A model generated the notes under the pieces. The model did not search any database. It was not told the origin of the DNA and worked only from the letters and a program-made list of their open reading frames with translations. From Thiosocius sp942490985 (GTDB lineage Bacteria; Pseudomonadota; Gammaproteobacteria; Chromatiales; Chromatiaceae), in assembly GCA_942490985.1 (NCBI GenBank), contig CALNYW010000001.1, positions 186,001-250,000 on the forward strand: a stretch of 64,000 nucleotides of DNA, in the 5' to 3' direction. The translations under genes were made by a program, and so were the position numbers. The first letter of the stretch is position 1, and every line of letters starts with the position of its first letter. Positions 51,125 to 61,178 of this stretch are shown one piece after another.

Positions 51125-53344
51125 GTGGCCGCTAAAGTAACCCAAACCATTCTGGCGTTCAAAAAACGATGCAATCGGCTGCGGGTGCTGGTGGTTTTCC
51201 TGTTTGCCGCCGCAACTTTCCTTGTCGGCTGCGGCGATTCGGCCTGGAACAGCCCGTACAAACCGGGTGCGAGCGCGCAAACGAGTTTCTTCAGCTCGTT
51301 TTCCGAGCGACCAAAACATCTCGATCCGGCGAGGTCCTACAGCTCCAACGAGTGGGCCTTCATTTCACAGGTTTATGAGCCACCGCTGCAGTATCACTAC
51401 CTGCAGCGTCCTTATCGCCTGATCCCGCTAACCGCCGAGGCGTTGCCGCTGATTGAGCATTTCGGTTACGGCGGCGAACGACTGGGGGCAGAGACAGCGG
51501 CGGCAGAGGTCGCCTACACGGACTACACGCTGCGTATTCGGCCGGGGATCAAATATCAACCGCATCCGGCACTTGCCACAGATGATGACGGGCAATTCGT
51601 CTATTGGCCGATTTCGGCGTTCGACCTCGATGCCGTCGAAACGCTGGGCGATTTCGAACAGACAGGGACACGCGAGCTCGTTGCGGACGATTATGTCTAC
51701 CAGATCAAGCGTCTCGCCTTGCGGGCGAATCACTCACCGGTCGCCAGCCTCATGGCTGACCATATCCGAGGTTTCGCCGATTTCACAGACGCCGCTGCGG
51801 AGGCGCAGCAGTCGCTGGAGCTCGACAAGGGAAAAGGGGCTTGGCTCGATCTGAGAAAGATTGCACTGAGTGGTGTGCAAGTGCTCGACCGTTACACCTA
51901 TCGGATCCGCATAGAAAACAAATATCCGCAGTTTCAGTTCTGGTTGGCGATGAATTTTTTCGCCCCGATGCCGTGGGAGGCAGAGCGTTTTTACCGGCAA
52001 GCCGGGCTGAATGAAAAAAACATCAACCTGCATTGGTATCCGATCGGTACGGGTCCCTTCATGCTCACGGAAAACAATCCCAATCTCCGTATGGTGTTAG
52101 AAAAGAATCCAAACTTTCATGGCGAAACCTATCCCACAGAAGGCAGCCCGGAAGACCGGCAAGCTGGCTTGCTGGACGATGCCGGAAAGCCGATGCCTTT
52201 CATCGATCGAGCGGTCTATTCTCTGGAGAAAGAAGCGATCCCCCGATGGAACAAGTTTTTGCAGGGCTACTACGATAATTCAGGCATCGGCTCCGATAGC
52301 TTTGATCAAGCCGTACAATTTGGCAGCGGCGGGGAGGCGCGGCTGACGAATTCGATGCAGGAGAAAGGGATATCGCTGATTACTGCGGTTGAAACATCGG
52401 TGTTTTACACCGGATTCAACATGAAGGACCCGATTGTCGGTGGAGATTCGCTGCGAGCCAAACGGTTACGCCAAGCCATCGCAATCGCGGTCGACTTCGA
52501 GGAATTCATCTCGATCTTTCGCAACGGTCGTGGCGAGGCCGCCCAAAGTCCGTTGCCGCCGGGCATTTTCGGTCATCGTCCCGGTGAAGCTGGGTTAAAC
52601 CCTGTCACCCATCAATGGGTAAACGGTCGTGCGATACGCCGATCTATCGATGAGGCAAAAGCGCTGCTTGCACAAGCCGGCTATGAACAGGGCCGTGATC
52701 CAGAGACGGGTGGGCCACTCATCTTGTACTACGACACGCCTGCCGCAGGACCAGACAGCAAAGCGATGCTGCAGTGGTACCGAAAACAGCTCGCCAAGCT
52801 CGGTATCGAGCTGGTGATTCGAGCGACGGATTACAACCGCTTCCAGGACAAGATGTTGAAAGGTACGGCCCAACTGTTCTCCTGGGGTTGGAATGCGGAC
52901 TATCCAGACCCCGAGAATTTTTTGTTTTTGCTGTACGGGCCAAACGGCAAGGTCGACGCAAAGGGTGAAAATGCAGCCAACTTCAGCCACCCCGAGTTCG
53001 ACCGGCTGTTCGTGCAGATGAAGGATATGCCGAACGGCTCGGCACGCCAGGCAGTGATTGATGCCATGGTTGGGATACTGCGTGAGGAGTCCCCGTGGCT
53101 GTTCGGTTTCTTCCCCAAAGGGTTCAGCCTGCATCACATCTGGTATGCCAACGTGAAGCCTAATCTGATGGCGAACAACACACTCAAGTACAAACGGATT
53201 GATGGGGAGGCCCGGGCGGCGGCCCAACAGGCGTGGAACCGGCCTGTGCTTTGGCCCCTGGGGCTGCTCGGTCTGCTCCTGATCGTATCGGTCATTCCCG
53301 CGGTGCGCGGTTATATTGCCCGTGAACGGAGTCAGGCCCCTTGA
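51125..53344 (+). CDS. ABC transporter solute-binding protein (family 5) with a C-terminal membrane helix
   Basis: A 739-residue extracellular solute-binding protein of the oligopeptide/dipeptide class. Seen: a long N-region, hydrophobic stretch and lipobox FLVGC (Cys ~36), then FSSFSERPKHLDPARSYSSN, typical of the fold, ITAVETSVFYTGFNMKDPIV, LRQAIAIAVDFEEFISIF and WNADYPDPENFLFLLYGPNG. Unusually, it ends with a second hydrophobic helix (VLWPLGLLGLLLIVSVIPAV) plus a basic tail, so both ends may be membrane-held. About 150 residues longer than ordinary OppA/DppA. The stop overlaps the TTG start of the first permease. Confidence 0.88.
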   Translation: MAAKVTQTILAFKKRCNRLRVLVVFLFAAATFLVGCGDSAWNSPYKPGASAQTSFFSSFSERPKHLDPARSYSSNEWAFISQVYEPPLQYHYLQRPYRLIPLTAEALPLIEHFGYGGERLGAETAAAEVAYTDYTLRIRPGIKYQPHPALATDDDGQFVYWPISAFDLDAVETLGDFEQTGTRELVADDYVYQIKRLALRANHSPVASLMADHIRGFADFTDAAAEAQQSLELDKGKGAWLDLRKIALSGVQVLDRYTYRIRIENKYPQFQFWLAMNFFAPMPWEAERFYRQAGLNEKNINLHWYPIGTGPFMLTENNPNLRMVLEKNPNFHGETYPTEGSPEDRQAGLLDDAGKPMPFIDRAVYSLEKEAIPRWNKFLQGYYDNSGIGSDSFDQAVQFGSGGEARLTNSMQEKGISLITAVETSVFYTGFNMKDPIVGGDSLRAKRLRQAIAIAVDFEEFISIFRNGRGEAAQSPLPPGIFGHRPGEAGLNPVTHQWVNGRAIRRSIDEAKALLAQAGYEQGRDPETGGPLILYYDTPAAGPDSKAMLQWYRKQLAKLGIELVIRATDYNRFQDKMLKGTAQLFSWGWNADYPDPENFLFLLYGPNGKVDAKGENAANFSHPEFDRLFVQMKDMPNGSARQAVIDAMVGILREESPWLFGFFPKGFSLHHIWYANVKPNLMANNTLKYKRIDGEARAAAQQAWNRPVLWPLGLLGLLLIVSVIPAVRGYIARERSQAP

Positions 53345-54318
53345 GCGCCTACATTATTCGTCGTCTGCTTTATGCGTTGCCCATTCTGATTGGCGTCAAC
53401 GCGCTTACATTCGTGCTGTTTTTTGTTGTGAACTCAACCGATGACATGGCGCGCATGCACCTCGGCAACAAACGCGTCACCGATGACGCGATCCTGGCCT
53501 GGAAGCAGGAACACGGCTATGACAAGCCGCTGCTAATCAATCGCGCAGAGCAGGGCGTCGATGCGTTCACCGAGACGATCCTTTTTGAAAAATCGCTCCG
53601 TCTGTTCGTGTTCGATTTTGGGCTGTCCGATAGTGGGCGCGATATCGGTCACGACATTTCACAACGGATGTGGCCAAGTCTCGCTATCGCCGTACCCACG
53701 CTGATCGTTGGTTTGGCGATCAACATCACCTTTGCGCTCCTGTTGGCATTCTTCCGCGCGACGTATCTCGACTTTTGGGGCGTCGTGGTGTGCGTCGCAA
53801 TGATGTCGATTTCGGGGCTGTTCTATATCATCGGTGGTCAGTTTCTGGTCGGTAAGCTTCTCAATCTGGTACCCATATCGGGATACGACACAGGGTGGGC
53901 CGCATGGAAGTTCATGGTGCTGCCAGTCATTGTTGGCGTGATAGGCAGCGTTGGCGCGGGTACAAGGTGGTACCGCACGCTGTTTCTCGAGGAAATCAAT
54001 CGCGACTATGTGCGCACCGCACGGGCAAAAGGGCTGTCAGAGCAGCTGGTGTTGTTCCGGCACGTTCTGCGCAATGCGATGATTCCGATCCTCACTGGCG
54101 TGGTCGTGATCCTACCGTTGCTGTTCATTGGCAGCCTGCTGACAGAATCATTCTTCGGCATTCCGGGTTTGGGCAGTTATACGATCGACGCGATCAATCG
54201 CCAGGATTTTGCGATCGTCAGGGCCATGGTGTTTCTTGGGGCGGTCCTGTACATCATTGGGCTTTTGTTGACCGATATCTCCTACACCATCGCCGATCCC
54301 CGTGTCCGGCTGGATTGA
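53341..54318 (+). CDS. OppB/DppB-type ABC permease
   Basis: A 325-residue inner-membrane permease of the peptide importer. Seen: YIIRRLLYALPILIGVNALT at the start and the coupling motif RTARAKGLSEQLVLFRHVLR, with six helices. The TTG start overlaps the upstream stop. It ends VRLD as is common. Pairs with the OppC-type permease that follows. Confidence 0.93.
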   Translation: MSAYIIRRLLYALPILIGVNALTFVLFFVVNSTDDMARMHLGNKRVTDDAILAWKQEHGYDKPLLINRAEQGVDAFTETILFEKSLRLFVFDFGLSDSGRDIGHDISQRMWPSLAIAVPTLIVGLAINITFALLLAFFRATYLDFWGVVVCVAMMSISGLFYIIGGQFLVGKLLNLVPISGYDTGWAAWKFMVLPVIVGVIGSVGAGTRWYRTLFLEEINRDYVRTARAKGLSEQLVLFRHVLRNAMIPILTGVVVILPLLFIGSLLTESFFGIPGLGSYTIDAINRQDFAIVRAMVFLGAVLYIIGLLLTDISYTIADPRVRLD

Positions 54319-55711
54319 CGGCATGCCATTTCAACCGGTAATACTTTGGACCGATGCATTGATCTACCTGCTGATCGTGCTCGTTCTGCTGTCGGTCTGG
54401 TATACCCGCCGTCATGAACACCTGCTCTTGCCATGGCGCCGCGTGGCCTCCAGTAAGACCGGTCAAGCGGCGATGGTGGTCTTGGCGTTTTACATTGGTA
54501 TCGGCCTGCTCGACACCGTTCACTACAACCCCCAAACATCCACCGACGAGCAAGGAAAATCGATTTACTCGACCGAGGTATTGAGTCTGTTTGATGCCTT
54601 GGTGGAGGATTTGCGGACCCAGCAGGAGAAAACCTACTCGGCACCGTTTGCCATTCACCTGTTCAGCAAAGAGAGTATCGATCTGCCCGACGGATCGACG
54701 GTGCGCGATTACCCGCGGCTGCTGTATGGCGGTGCCCACCTTCCGAGTGGGGGTGCCGGGAAGGCAACCGACATCGCGCTCAAGGCTGGCTATGGCGCGA
54801 TCAAGGGTGCACTGCTGTGGCTGGCTTTCATCCTGCTGCTATGTCGCTTTGACCTTGCGCGTGTTGCACGTCTGATGCTGGGACGGTTGGCCCAGCCATG
54901 GCATGTCGGGGCGGCTACGGCGCTGGCGCTGACTGTGTTGCTCGCTGTCGCCTTCGAACTCTCTGCGTATTACCACATCCTCGGCACCGACAAGGTTGGC
55001 GAGGATGTGTTCTATCAGTCCCTGAAGAGTATTCGCACCGGTCTGGTCATTGGCACGCTGACAACCCTGGTCATGCTGCCATTGGCGGTTCTGTTGGGGA
55101 TCATGGCAGGCTACTTCCGCGGCTGGGTCGATGACGTCATTCAGTATCTCTACACCACCCTGAATTCGATCCCCGGCGTTCTGCTGATCGCTGCTGCGGT
55201 GCTGATGATGCAGATCTATATGACCAACCATGCGGATGACTTCAATAGCGTGACCGAACGCGCCGATCTGCGCCTGCTGTTCCTCTGCCTCATCCTGGGT
55301 GTGACGAGTTGGACCGGCTTGTGTCGGCTGTTACGCGGCGAGGCATTGAAACTCCGTGAGCTTGAATATGTGCAGGCATCGCGCGCGTTCGGGGTGGGCA
55401 ACTTCACGATCCTCTTGCGCCATGTGCTACCGAACGTGATGCATATCGTATTGATCACTATAGTGCTGGATTTCAGCGGTCTGGTATTGGCAGAGGCCGT
55501 ATTGTCTTACATCAATATTGGCGTCGATCCGGCGACCAACAGCTGGGGCAATATGATCAATGGCGCGCGGCTTGAACTCGCCCGCGAGCCTGTTGTGTGG
55601 TGGTCGCTACTCGCGGCATTTGGCTTCATGTTCACCTTGGTCCTGGCGGCCAATTTATTTTCGGACGTGGTGCGAGATGCGTTTGATCCTCGATTGAGAC
55701 AACAACGATGA
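54302..55711 (+). CDS. OppC/DppC-type ABC permease with N-terminal extension
   Basis: A 469-residue permease, about 150-180 residues longer than usual. The C-terminal two-thirds are ordinary: DKVGEDVFYQSLKSIRTGLV, VTSWTGLCRLLRGEALKLRE, YVQASRAFGVGNFTILLRHV (coupling motif) and LSYINIGVDPATNSWGNMIN. The N-terminal part has three further hydrophobic helices and a soluble loop after the second (~60-155). Start: GTG at 54302 overlaps the first permease; the ATG at 54323 is an alternative. Confidence 0.9.
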   Translation: MSGWIDGMPFQPVILWTDALIYLLIVLVLLSVWYTRRHEHLLLPWRRVASSKTGQAAMVVLAFYIGIGLLDTVHYNPQTSTDEQGKSIYSTEVLSLFDALVEDLRTQQEKTYSAPFAIHLFSKESIDLPDGSTVRDYPRLLYGGAHLPSGGAGKATDIALKAGYGAIKGALLWLAFILLLCRFDLARVARLMLGRLAQPWHVGAATALALTVLLAVAFELSAYYHILGTDKVGEDVFYQSLKSIRTGLVIGTLTTLVMLPLAVLLGIMAGYFRGWVDDVIQYLYTTLNSIPGVLLIAAAVLMMQIYMTNHADDFNSVTERADLRLLFLCLILGVTSWTGLCRLLRGEALKLRELEYVQASRAFGVGNFTILLRHVLPNVMHIVLITIVLDFSGLVLAEAVLSYINIGVDPATNSWGNMINGARLELAREPVVWWSLLAAFGFMFTLVLAANLFSDVVRDAFDPRLRQQR

Positions 55712-57762
55712 GCGTGATCGAGCAGGCAATGCAGAAACCCAATGCGGCGGCTGACGTGTTGCTCGATGTCAGCGGATTGGTAACACACCTCGGCAGCGAA
55801 ACCTCACCGGTCCGTGCCGTCGATGACGTGAGTTTCTCGATCCGCCCCGGTGAGACATTCGTCTTGCTCGGCGAGTCCGGCTGTGGCAAATCGATGATTG
55901 CGCTGTCGATCATGCGCCTGTTGCCGACGGGGGGTCGGATTGTCAGCGGTGAGGTTCGCTTGCAGGGTAAGTCGCTGCGGTCACTTCCCGAGGCACGCAT
56001 GCGTGAAGAGCGGGGTGGCCGTATCGGGATGATTTTCCAGGAACCCATGACGTCGCTGAACCCGGTGATGACCGTCGGTGGGCAGGTTGCTGAGGCTGTG
56101 CGGTTACATGACCCTGAGGCGTCGGGTCAGGTCGATCAGCGGGTCGTCGAGTTGTTTCGCGACGTCGGTATTCCAGACCCCGAGCGACGCCTGAATGAGT
56201 ATCCCCACCAGCTGTCAGGCGGCATGAAGCAGCGTGTGATGATTGCCATGGCACTTGCGGGGCGGCCACAGATGTTGATCGCTGATGAGCCGACAACGGC
56301 GCTGGATGTCACGATCCAGGCGCAGGTGCTGGATCTGCTCAAAGGGTTGCAGCGGGACACCGGCATGGCGATTTTGCTGATTACGCATGACCTTGGCGTG
56401 GTCGCAGAGATGGCGGACCGGGTAGGGGTCATGTATGCCGGTCAAATGATAGAGGTCGCTGACGTAAAGCGGTTTTTTTCACAGCCATCCCATCCCTACA
56501 GCCGCAAGCTTTTCGCCTCGGTGCCCAAAGCTGACCAACGCCATCTCGGGCTCGACGTCATCCCGGGAATCGTTCCGCCACTGAACAGCGAATTCATCGG
56601 CTGCCGCTTTGCTGATCGATGCGATGCCGCACGAGCGGCATGTCACAACGCCCTTCCCCCCTGGCAGGGCCGCAATGATCGAGGCTATCGATGCCACTTG
56701 ACGACTCAGGAAATCGAAGCGGTTGAGACGTTGCCACCGAAGTTGTCCGATCAGCCGCCCGAACATGCCGAGCCGTTGCTCGAGGTCGCCGGACTGCAGG
56801 TCCACTTTCCGATTCACAAAGGCATTCTGCGACGTGTGGTTGGCCATGTTAAAGCGGTCGACGGTGTGGATCTCGATATCGCAGCCGGCCGCACCGTAGC
56901 GCTTGTCGGTGAATCAGGATGCGGCAAAACGACGGTGGGCAAAGCGATCTTGCGACTGGTATCGAGTACCGGGGGCGAAGTCCGGTTCGATGGCAAAGAC
57001 CTCGGTGCGCTTCGCGCGCCGGATCTGCGCCGTCTGCGTCGGGAGTTTCAGATCATATTTCAGGATCCGGCATCGTCAATGAACCCACGTATGCTGGTCG
57101 AAGACATCGTCGCCGAAGGGATGCTGGCGCAAAACATCGGCGGTAGCCGGACAGCGCGTCGTGAGCGGGTCGAGCAGCTGCTCGAGCAGGTTGGGATGCA
57201 GCCGAATGCGGCGGACCGTTATCCGCACGAGTTTTCAGGTGGCCAACGTCAACGAATCGCGATTGCGCGTGCGCTCGCCGTTGAGCCGCGCCTGATCGTA
57301 TGCGACGAGCCGACCAGCGCGCTCGACGTTTCTGTCCAGGCCCAGGTGCTCAATCTGCTCAAGCAACTCCAGGCAGATCTGGGATTGTCCTACCTTTTCA
57401 TCACGCACAATATCTCCGTCGTTGCCTACTTGGCCCACGAGGTTGCGGTGATGTATCTCGGCAGGATTGTCGAGTACGGCGAGGTCTCGTCGGTGCTGAC
57501 TGCGCCACAGCATCCCTACACCCAAGCACTGCTGAGTGCTGTGCCGGTAGCTGACCCGGATCATCAGCGCCCGGTCATTCGGCTCGAGGGCGATATGCCT
57601 TCACCGGTCCAACCACCGGAGGGTTGCCACTTCCATCCGCGTTGTCCGGCAGCGAAGCCGATTTGCCGACAACGGTATCCTCGTTCTGTTGAACTCGAAA
57701 GTGGTCATAAAGTGAGCTGCTGGATGTTGGATCCGGACGAGCGGTCGCATTTTTCGGAATAG
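55708..57762 (+). CDS. dual ATP-binding subunit of the peptide ABC importer (DppD-DppF fusion type)
   Basis: A 684-residue protein with two complete ABC ATPase domains. Domain 1: Walker A LLGESGCGKSM, signature LSGGMKQRVMIAMAL, Walker B LIADEPTTALDV. Domain 2: Walker A LVGESGCGKTT, signature FSGGQRQRIAIARAL, Walker B IVCDEPTSALDV. Each domain ends with the oligopeptide-transporter C-terminal cysteine motif (CRFADRCDAARAAC; CHFHPRCPAAKPIC), which often binds an Fe-S cluster or metal. Energises the upstream permeases. The layout is like YejF/GsiA. Confidence 0.95.
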   Translation: MSVIEQAMQKPNAAADVLLDVSGLVTHLGSETSPVRAVDDVSFSIRPGETFVLLGESGCGKSMIALSIMRLLPTGGRIVSGEVRLQGKSLRSLPEARMREERGGRIGMIFQEPMTSLNPVMTVGGQVAEAVRLHDPEASGQVDQRVVELFRDVGIPDPERRLNEYPHQLSGGMKQRVMIAMALAGRPQMLIADEPTTALDVTIQAQVLDLLKGLQRDTGMAILLITHDLGVVAEMADRVGVMYAGQMIEVADVKRFFSQPSHPYSRKLFASVPKADQRHLGLDVIPGIVPPLNSEFIGCRFADRCDAARAACHNALPPWQGRNDRGYRCHLTTQEIEAVETLPPKLSDQPPEHAEPLLEVAGLQVHFPIHKGILRRVVGHVKAVDGVDLDIAAGRTVALVGESGCGKTTVGKAILRLVSSTGGEVRFDGKDLGALRAPDLRRLRREFQIIFQDPASSMNPRMLVEDIVAEGMLAQNIGGSRTARRERVEQLLEQVGMQPNAADRYPHEFSGGQRQRIAIARALAVEPRLIVCDEPTSALDVSVQAQVLNLLKQLQADLGLSYLFITHNISVVAYLAHEVAVMYLGRIVEYGEVSSVLTAPQHPYTQALLSAVPVADPDHQRPVIRLEGDMPSPVQPPEGCHFHPRCPAAKPICRQRYPRSVELESGHKVSCWMLDPDERSHFSE

Positions 57763-57780
57763 GCCTCTCAGATGATCGCG

Positions 57781-59178
57781 TCAGACGTCCGGGTCGATAA
57801 ACACGGTCAAGCGGTCGCCGGGCTGCAAGTAACGGCCAACCTGGTTCCAGCGGCGCAAGTCTGCGATCGTGACCTGGAAGCGCCGCGCTATGGCATACAG
57901 TGAATCGCCGCGTCTTACCTTGTACCGAATGCGCTGACGAGCCTGGTTGTTTGAGGCGGCTGCGAGCTGCGCGTCGACCGAGTCGGTCAACGGAATCAAT
58001 AAATCGCGGCCAGCCCGAATCCGCGAATCTTTTAGGTTGTTGGATTGTTTGATGGCGCTGACCGAGACGCCGTATTGACGCGCAATTCGGTTTAGGCTGT
58101 CGCCGCGCACGATCCGATGTCGCTGCCAGCGCAGTCGTTGATCTTCGGGTAGATCAACCAATGCCTGTTCGAAGGCCGTTTTTTGCTCAACGGGGATCAG
58201 CAGCTGATGTGGTCCTCTTGGTGGCGTAGCCCACCGCCGGTAACCGGCATTCAGACGCAAAAACTTCTCGGTCGGCAGACCGGCCGTATCGGCGGCGATA
58301 TTGAGGTCGATTTGCCCGCCGGTTTCGGTGACAGCGAAGTGCGGTGCGTTATCGACAGCTGGCAGCGTGACGCCAAACGCAGCGGGGGTTTTCACCACGC
58401 GAACCAGCGCGAGTAGCCGGGGTACGTAGGCATCGGTCTCGCCAGGCAAATCCAGAGACCAAAAATCGGTCGGTTGATTTTGTTGCCTGGCCCGGTGAAT
58501 CGCCCGTCCGACGGTCCCAGAGCCGGCGTTGTAGGCCGCGAGGGCGTGCAGCCAGTTGCCATCAAAACGTGCATGCAGGCGGGTCAGGTATTCAATGGCT
58601 GCGCGCGTGGAGGCGACGACGTCGCGGCGCCCATCAAACCACCAGTCACGCTCCAGGCCCAACATCTGGCCGGTCGCTGGCATGAACTGCCAGAGCCCGG
58701 CTGCGCCATTGGGGGAATAGGCATGTGCACGAAAACCGCTCTCGACCGCCGGTAACAGCGCGATCTCGGCGGGCAGCCCGGCATCCTCGACGGCGGTCAT
58801 AATGTGATGGAGATAGGGCTCACCACGATCCAGCAGCATCTTGAGCGAATGCTTCGAACGTGTCAGGCGCCGTACTTCCCGGTCGATTCGCGGATGCTGG
58901 TAATCCGGTAGCGCGAATCCTTCACGTAGGTCTGACCAGATCAGGGGGTCTTCGGCAGCCGGCGGCGCCTCGCTGGAGACCTTTTCCAAGGTTGGCACTT
59001 CCGCGCCAGATCCTGCGTCCGCTTCGCGCGGATCGGGTTTCACACCCCCACCGATACAGCCGCCTAGGGCCAGTGCGAGAGGCATAAGCAACAGAATCGC
59101 AAGGGCTTTGGCGCGAATCGGCGATTGCCGATGTGCAAGGCTTTGGTCAGAATCAGGGGAGACGGTCGCCGCTTCCAT
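57781..59178 (-). CDS. mltD: membrane-bound lytic murein transglycosylase D
   Basis: Outer-membrane lipoprotein cleaving peptidoglycan glycan strands to anhydromuropeptides. 465 residues. Seen: lipobox LALGGC, SLT domain with the catalytic glutamate in LLPAVESGFRAHAYSPNGAA, GLWQFMPATGQMLGLERDWW, AALAYNAGSG-like HALAAYNAGSGTVGRAIHRA, then two LysM repeats near the C-terminus (RIVRGDSLNRIARQYGVSVS; YKVRRGDSLYAIARRFQVTI). The start at 59178 places the lipobox at a normal distance. Divergent from the methyltransferase gene. Confidence 0.93.
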   Translation of the reverse strand: MEAATVSPDSDQSLAHRQSPIRAKALAILLLMPLALALGGCIGGGVKPDPREADAGSGAEVPTLEKVSSEAPPAAEDPLIWSDLREGFALPDYQHPRIDREVRRLTRSKHSLKMLLDRGEPYLHHIMTAVEDAGLPAEIALLPAVESGFRAHAYSPNGAAGLWQFMPATGQMLGLERDWWFDGRRDVVASTRAAIEYLTRLHARFDGNWLHALAAYNAGSGTVGRAIHRARQQNQPTDFWSLDLPGETDAYVPRLLALVRVVKTPAAFGVTLPAVDNAPHFAVTETGGQIDLNIAADTAGLPTEKFLRLNAGYRRWATPPRGPHQLLIPVEQKTAFEQALVDLPEDQRLRWQRHRIVRGDSLNRIARQYGVSVSAIKQSNNLKDSRIRAGRDLLIPLTDSVDAQLAAASNNQARQRIRYKVRRGDSLYAIARRFQVTIADLRRWNQVGRYLQPGDRLTVFIDPDV

Positions 59179-59224
59179 GGCGACGCAATATACGTAAAGC
59201 CGCGAACCGGTACCACTTTCATCC

Positions 59225-59983
59225 ATGCCTCGATCGAAGTTCTGCAGCAAGGAGAACGATCATCTTCTCCAGTCCGTCGGCGCCTGGCAGCAATTGCAGC
59301 CCGGTGAGCGCATTGTCGCGCGAGAACGTGAAATCTTGGCCGAAATGGTCAGGGATCTGTTTGGTTACCAATTGCTCCAACTCGGTAAGCTCGGCGCAGA
59401 CCTTGAGCACCTGTCTGGCTGCTCGATCCGGCACAAGGCCCTGCTCGGACACAGCCATTCGAGCGGCAACGATACGGTGATCGTGGCCGAGCCGCGTCAG
59501 CTGCCGATCGTCTCGGATGCGATTGATGCCGTCATTTTGCCCCATACGCTCGATTTCTCGCCGGATCCTCACCAGGTCTTGCGCGAGGTTGAGCGGGTCT
59601 TGATCCCGGAGGGACGGGTCGTCATCGTCGGTTTCAACCCGTTCAGCCTATGGGGGGTTTGGCGCTTGTTTGGACGTTGGCAGGGCGCTGTCCCTTGGTG
59701 CGCCAATTTTCTTTCTTACCCGCGGTTGAGCGATTGGCTGGCCCTGTTGGGTTTTGATGTCGAGCGCATGGATGTGATGGAGTTCCGTCCACCGATGCAG
59801 TCGACCAAGCTGGAGGCGATCGAGCGTGTCGGGCGAAGCGTCTGGCCGATGTTGGCGGGGATCTATATCGTCCGGGCGGTGAAGCGTGTCTCCCGCGTTA
59901 CGCCGATTGAACAGCGATGGGCCCGCCTGCGTGTGCTCAGACCGCGGGCGATCGAACCAACGGTCCGCTTGAAAGATGGCTGA
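59225..59983 (+). CDS. class I SAM-dependent methyltransferase (YafS-like)
   Basis: A 252-residue methyltransferase in the place of E. coli yafS, between mltD and rnhA. Seen: LGHSHSSGNDTVIVAEPRQL, DAIDAVILPHTLDFSPDPHQ (the post-II region), VLIPEGRVVIVGFNPFSLWG. The glycine-rich motif I is degenerate, as in the YafS group. Substrate unknown. Its 3' end overlaps rnhA by eight bases. Confidence 0.85.
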   Translation: MPRSKFCSKENDHLLQSVGAWQQLQPGERIVAREREILAEMVRDLFGYQLLQLGKLGADLEHLSGCSIRHKALLGHSHSSGNDTVIVAEPRQLPIVSDAIDAVILPHTLDFSPDPHQVLREVERVLIPEGRVVIVGFNPFSLWGVWRLFGRWQGAVPWCANFLSYPRLSDWLALLGFDVERMDVMEFRPPMQSTKLEAIERVGRSVWPMLAGIYIVRAVKRVSRVTPIEQRWARLRVLRPRAIEPTVRLKDG

Positions 59984-60419
59984 AAGCGTCGAACTTTTTA
60001 CCGATGGGGCCTGTAAAGGTAACCCGGGTCTCGGCGGCTGGGGAGCGCTGTTGCGTTTCAATCGCGCCGAAAAGGAACTCTGCGGCGGCGAACGCGAGAC
60101 GACAAACAATCGTATGGAATTGCTCGCTGTGATTGAGGGCCTGCGGGCGCTGAATCGAGGTTGCTCAGTGACCGTGACCACGGACTCGCAGTACGTCAAG
60201 AATGGTATTACTCAGTGGATCCATAATTGGAAACGCAACGGTTGGAAAACGGCTGCGAAGAAGCCGGTAAAGAATGAAGATCTATGGCGCGCCCTTGACG
60301 AACAGGTCACGCGGCACGAGGTGACATGGAAATGGGTCAAAGGCCATAGTGGCCATCCCGAAAATGAGCGTGCCGATCAACTGGCGAATCGTGGTATCGA
60401 GAGGTTGGCCGATGGCTAA
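59976..60419 (+). CDS. rnhA: ribonuclease HI
   Basis: Cleaves the RNA strand of RNA-DNA hybrids. 147 residues. Seen: LFTDGACKGNPGLGGWGALL with the first catalytic aspartate, ETTNNRMELLAVIEGLRALN with the glutamate, VTTDSQYVKNGI with the second aspartate, and KWVKGHSGHPENERADQLAN with the last residues. Overlaps dnaQ by eight bases. Confidence 0.97.
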   Translation: MAESVELFTDGACKGNPGLGGWGALLRFNRAEKELCGGERETTNNRMELLAVIEGLRALNRGCSVTVTTDSQYVKNGITQWIHNWKRNGWKTAAKKPVKNEDLWRALDEQVTRHEVTWKWVKGHSGHPENERADQLANRGIERLADG

Positions 60420-61155
60420 TACGGAACTGAGCGAGATGGGGAATCAGCGGCAGATTGTGCTTGATACCGAGACGACCGGTTTGGAACCCGAACAGGGCCA
60501 TCGCATCATTGAAATCGGTTGTGTGGAAATGGTCGAGCGTCGTCTCACGGGCAACAATTTTCACGTGTATCTGCAGCCACAGCGAGAGATTGACGAGGCA
60601 GCCGTGGAGGTGCACGGCATAACCAACGAATTTCTCGCCGACAAGCCGCACTTTGCTGATATCGCCAAAGACCTCATGGATTATCTGCGCGGGGCCGAAT
60701 TGATTATCCACAATGCACCTTTCGACGTCGGTTTTCTCGACGCCGAATTCGCCCGCCTTGATGAGGCAGTGACGGTTCAAACACAGTGTGAGGTGTTGGA
60801 CACCCTGGTGATGGCCCGCAAGCAGCATCCCGGGCAGCGGAATTCGCTGGACGCGCTGTGTGGCCGTTACGATGTGGACAATAGCCGACGCGACAAGCAC
60901 GGCGCGTTGCTGGACGCCGAGATCCTCGCCGATGTTTACCTCGCGATGACCGGCGGTCAGCGCGCGTTGTCGCTCAATACGGACGGTGACATGGACGATG
61001 GCCATGGGCACCGTGTGCAACGGCGCGCGGTGGACCGCAGTCAACTCAACCTGGTGGTGGTCAGGGCCGGAGAAAAAGACCTTGCCGCCCACGAGGCGCG
61101 GTTGGACGCGATCGCCAGCGCAACAGGTGGAACACCGGTATGGCGCCGACATTGA
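60412..61155 (+). CDS. dnaQ: DNA polymerase III epsilon subunit (proofreading exonuclease)
   Basis: The 3'-5' proofreading exonuclease of the replicase. 247 residues. Seen: ExoI IVLDTETTGLEPEQGHRIIE, ExoII-type HNAPFDVGFLDAEF, ExoIII HGALLDAEILADVYLAMTGG, and a flexible C-terminal part that binds the alpha subunit. The ATG at 60412 inside the rnhA end gives the usual short leader. Confidence 0.96.
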   Translation: MANTELSEMGNQRQIVLDTETTGLEPEQGHRIIEIGCVEMVERRLTGNNFHVYLQPQREIDEAAVEVHGITNEFLADKPHFADIAKDLMDYLRGAELIIHNAPFDVGFLDAEFARLDEAVTVQTQCEVLDTLVMARKQHPGQRNSLDALCGRYDVDNSRRDKHGALLDAEILADVYLAMTGGQRALSLNTDGDMDDGHGHRVQRRAVDRSQLNLVVVRAGEKDLAAHEARLDAIASATGGTPVWRRH

Positions 61156-61178
61156 CAGCCATTGGCCTGATGGGCCGG

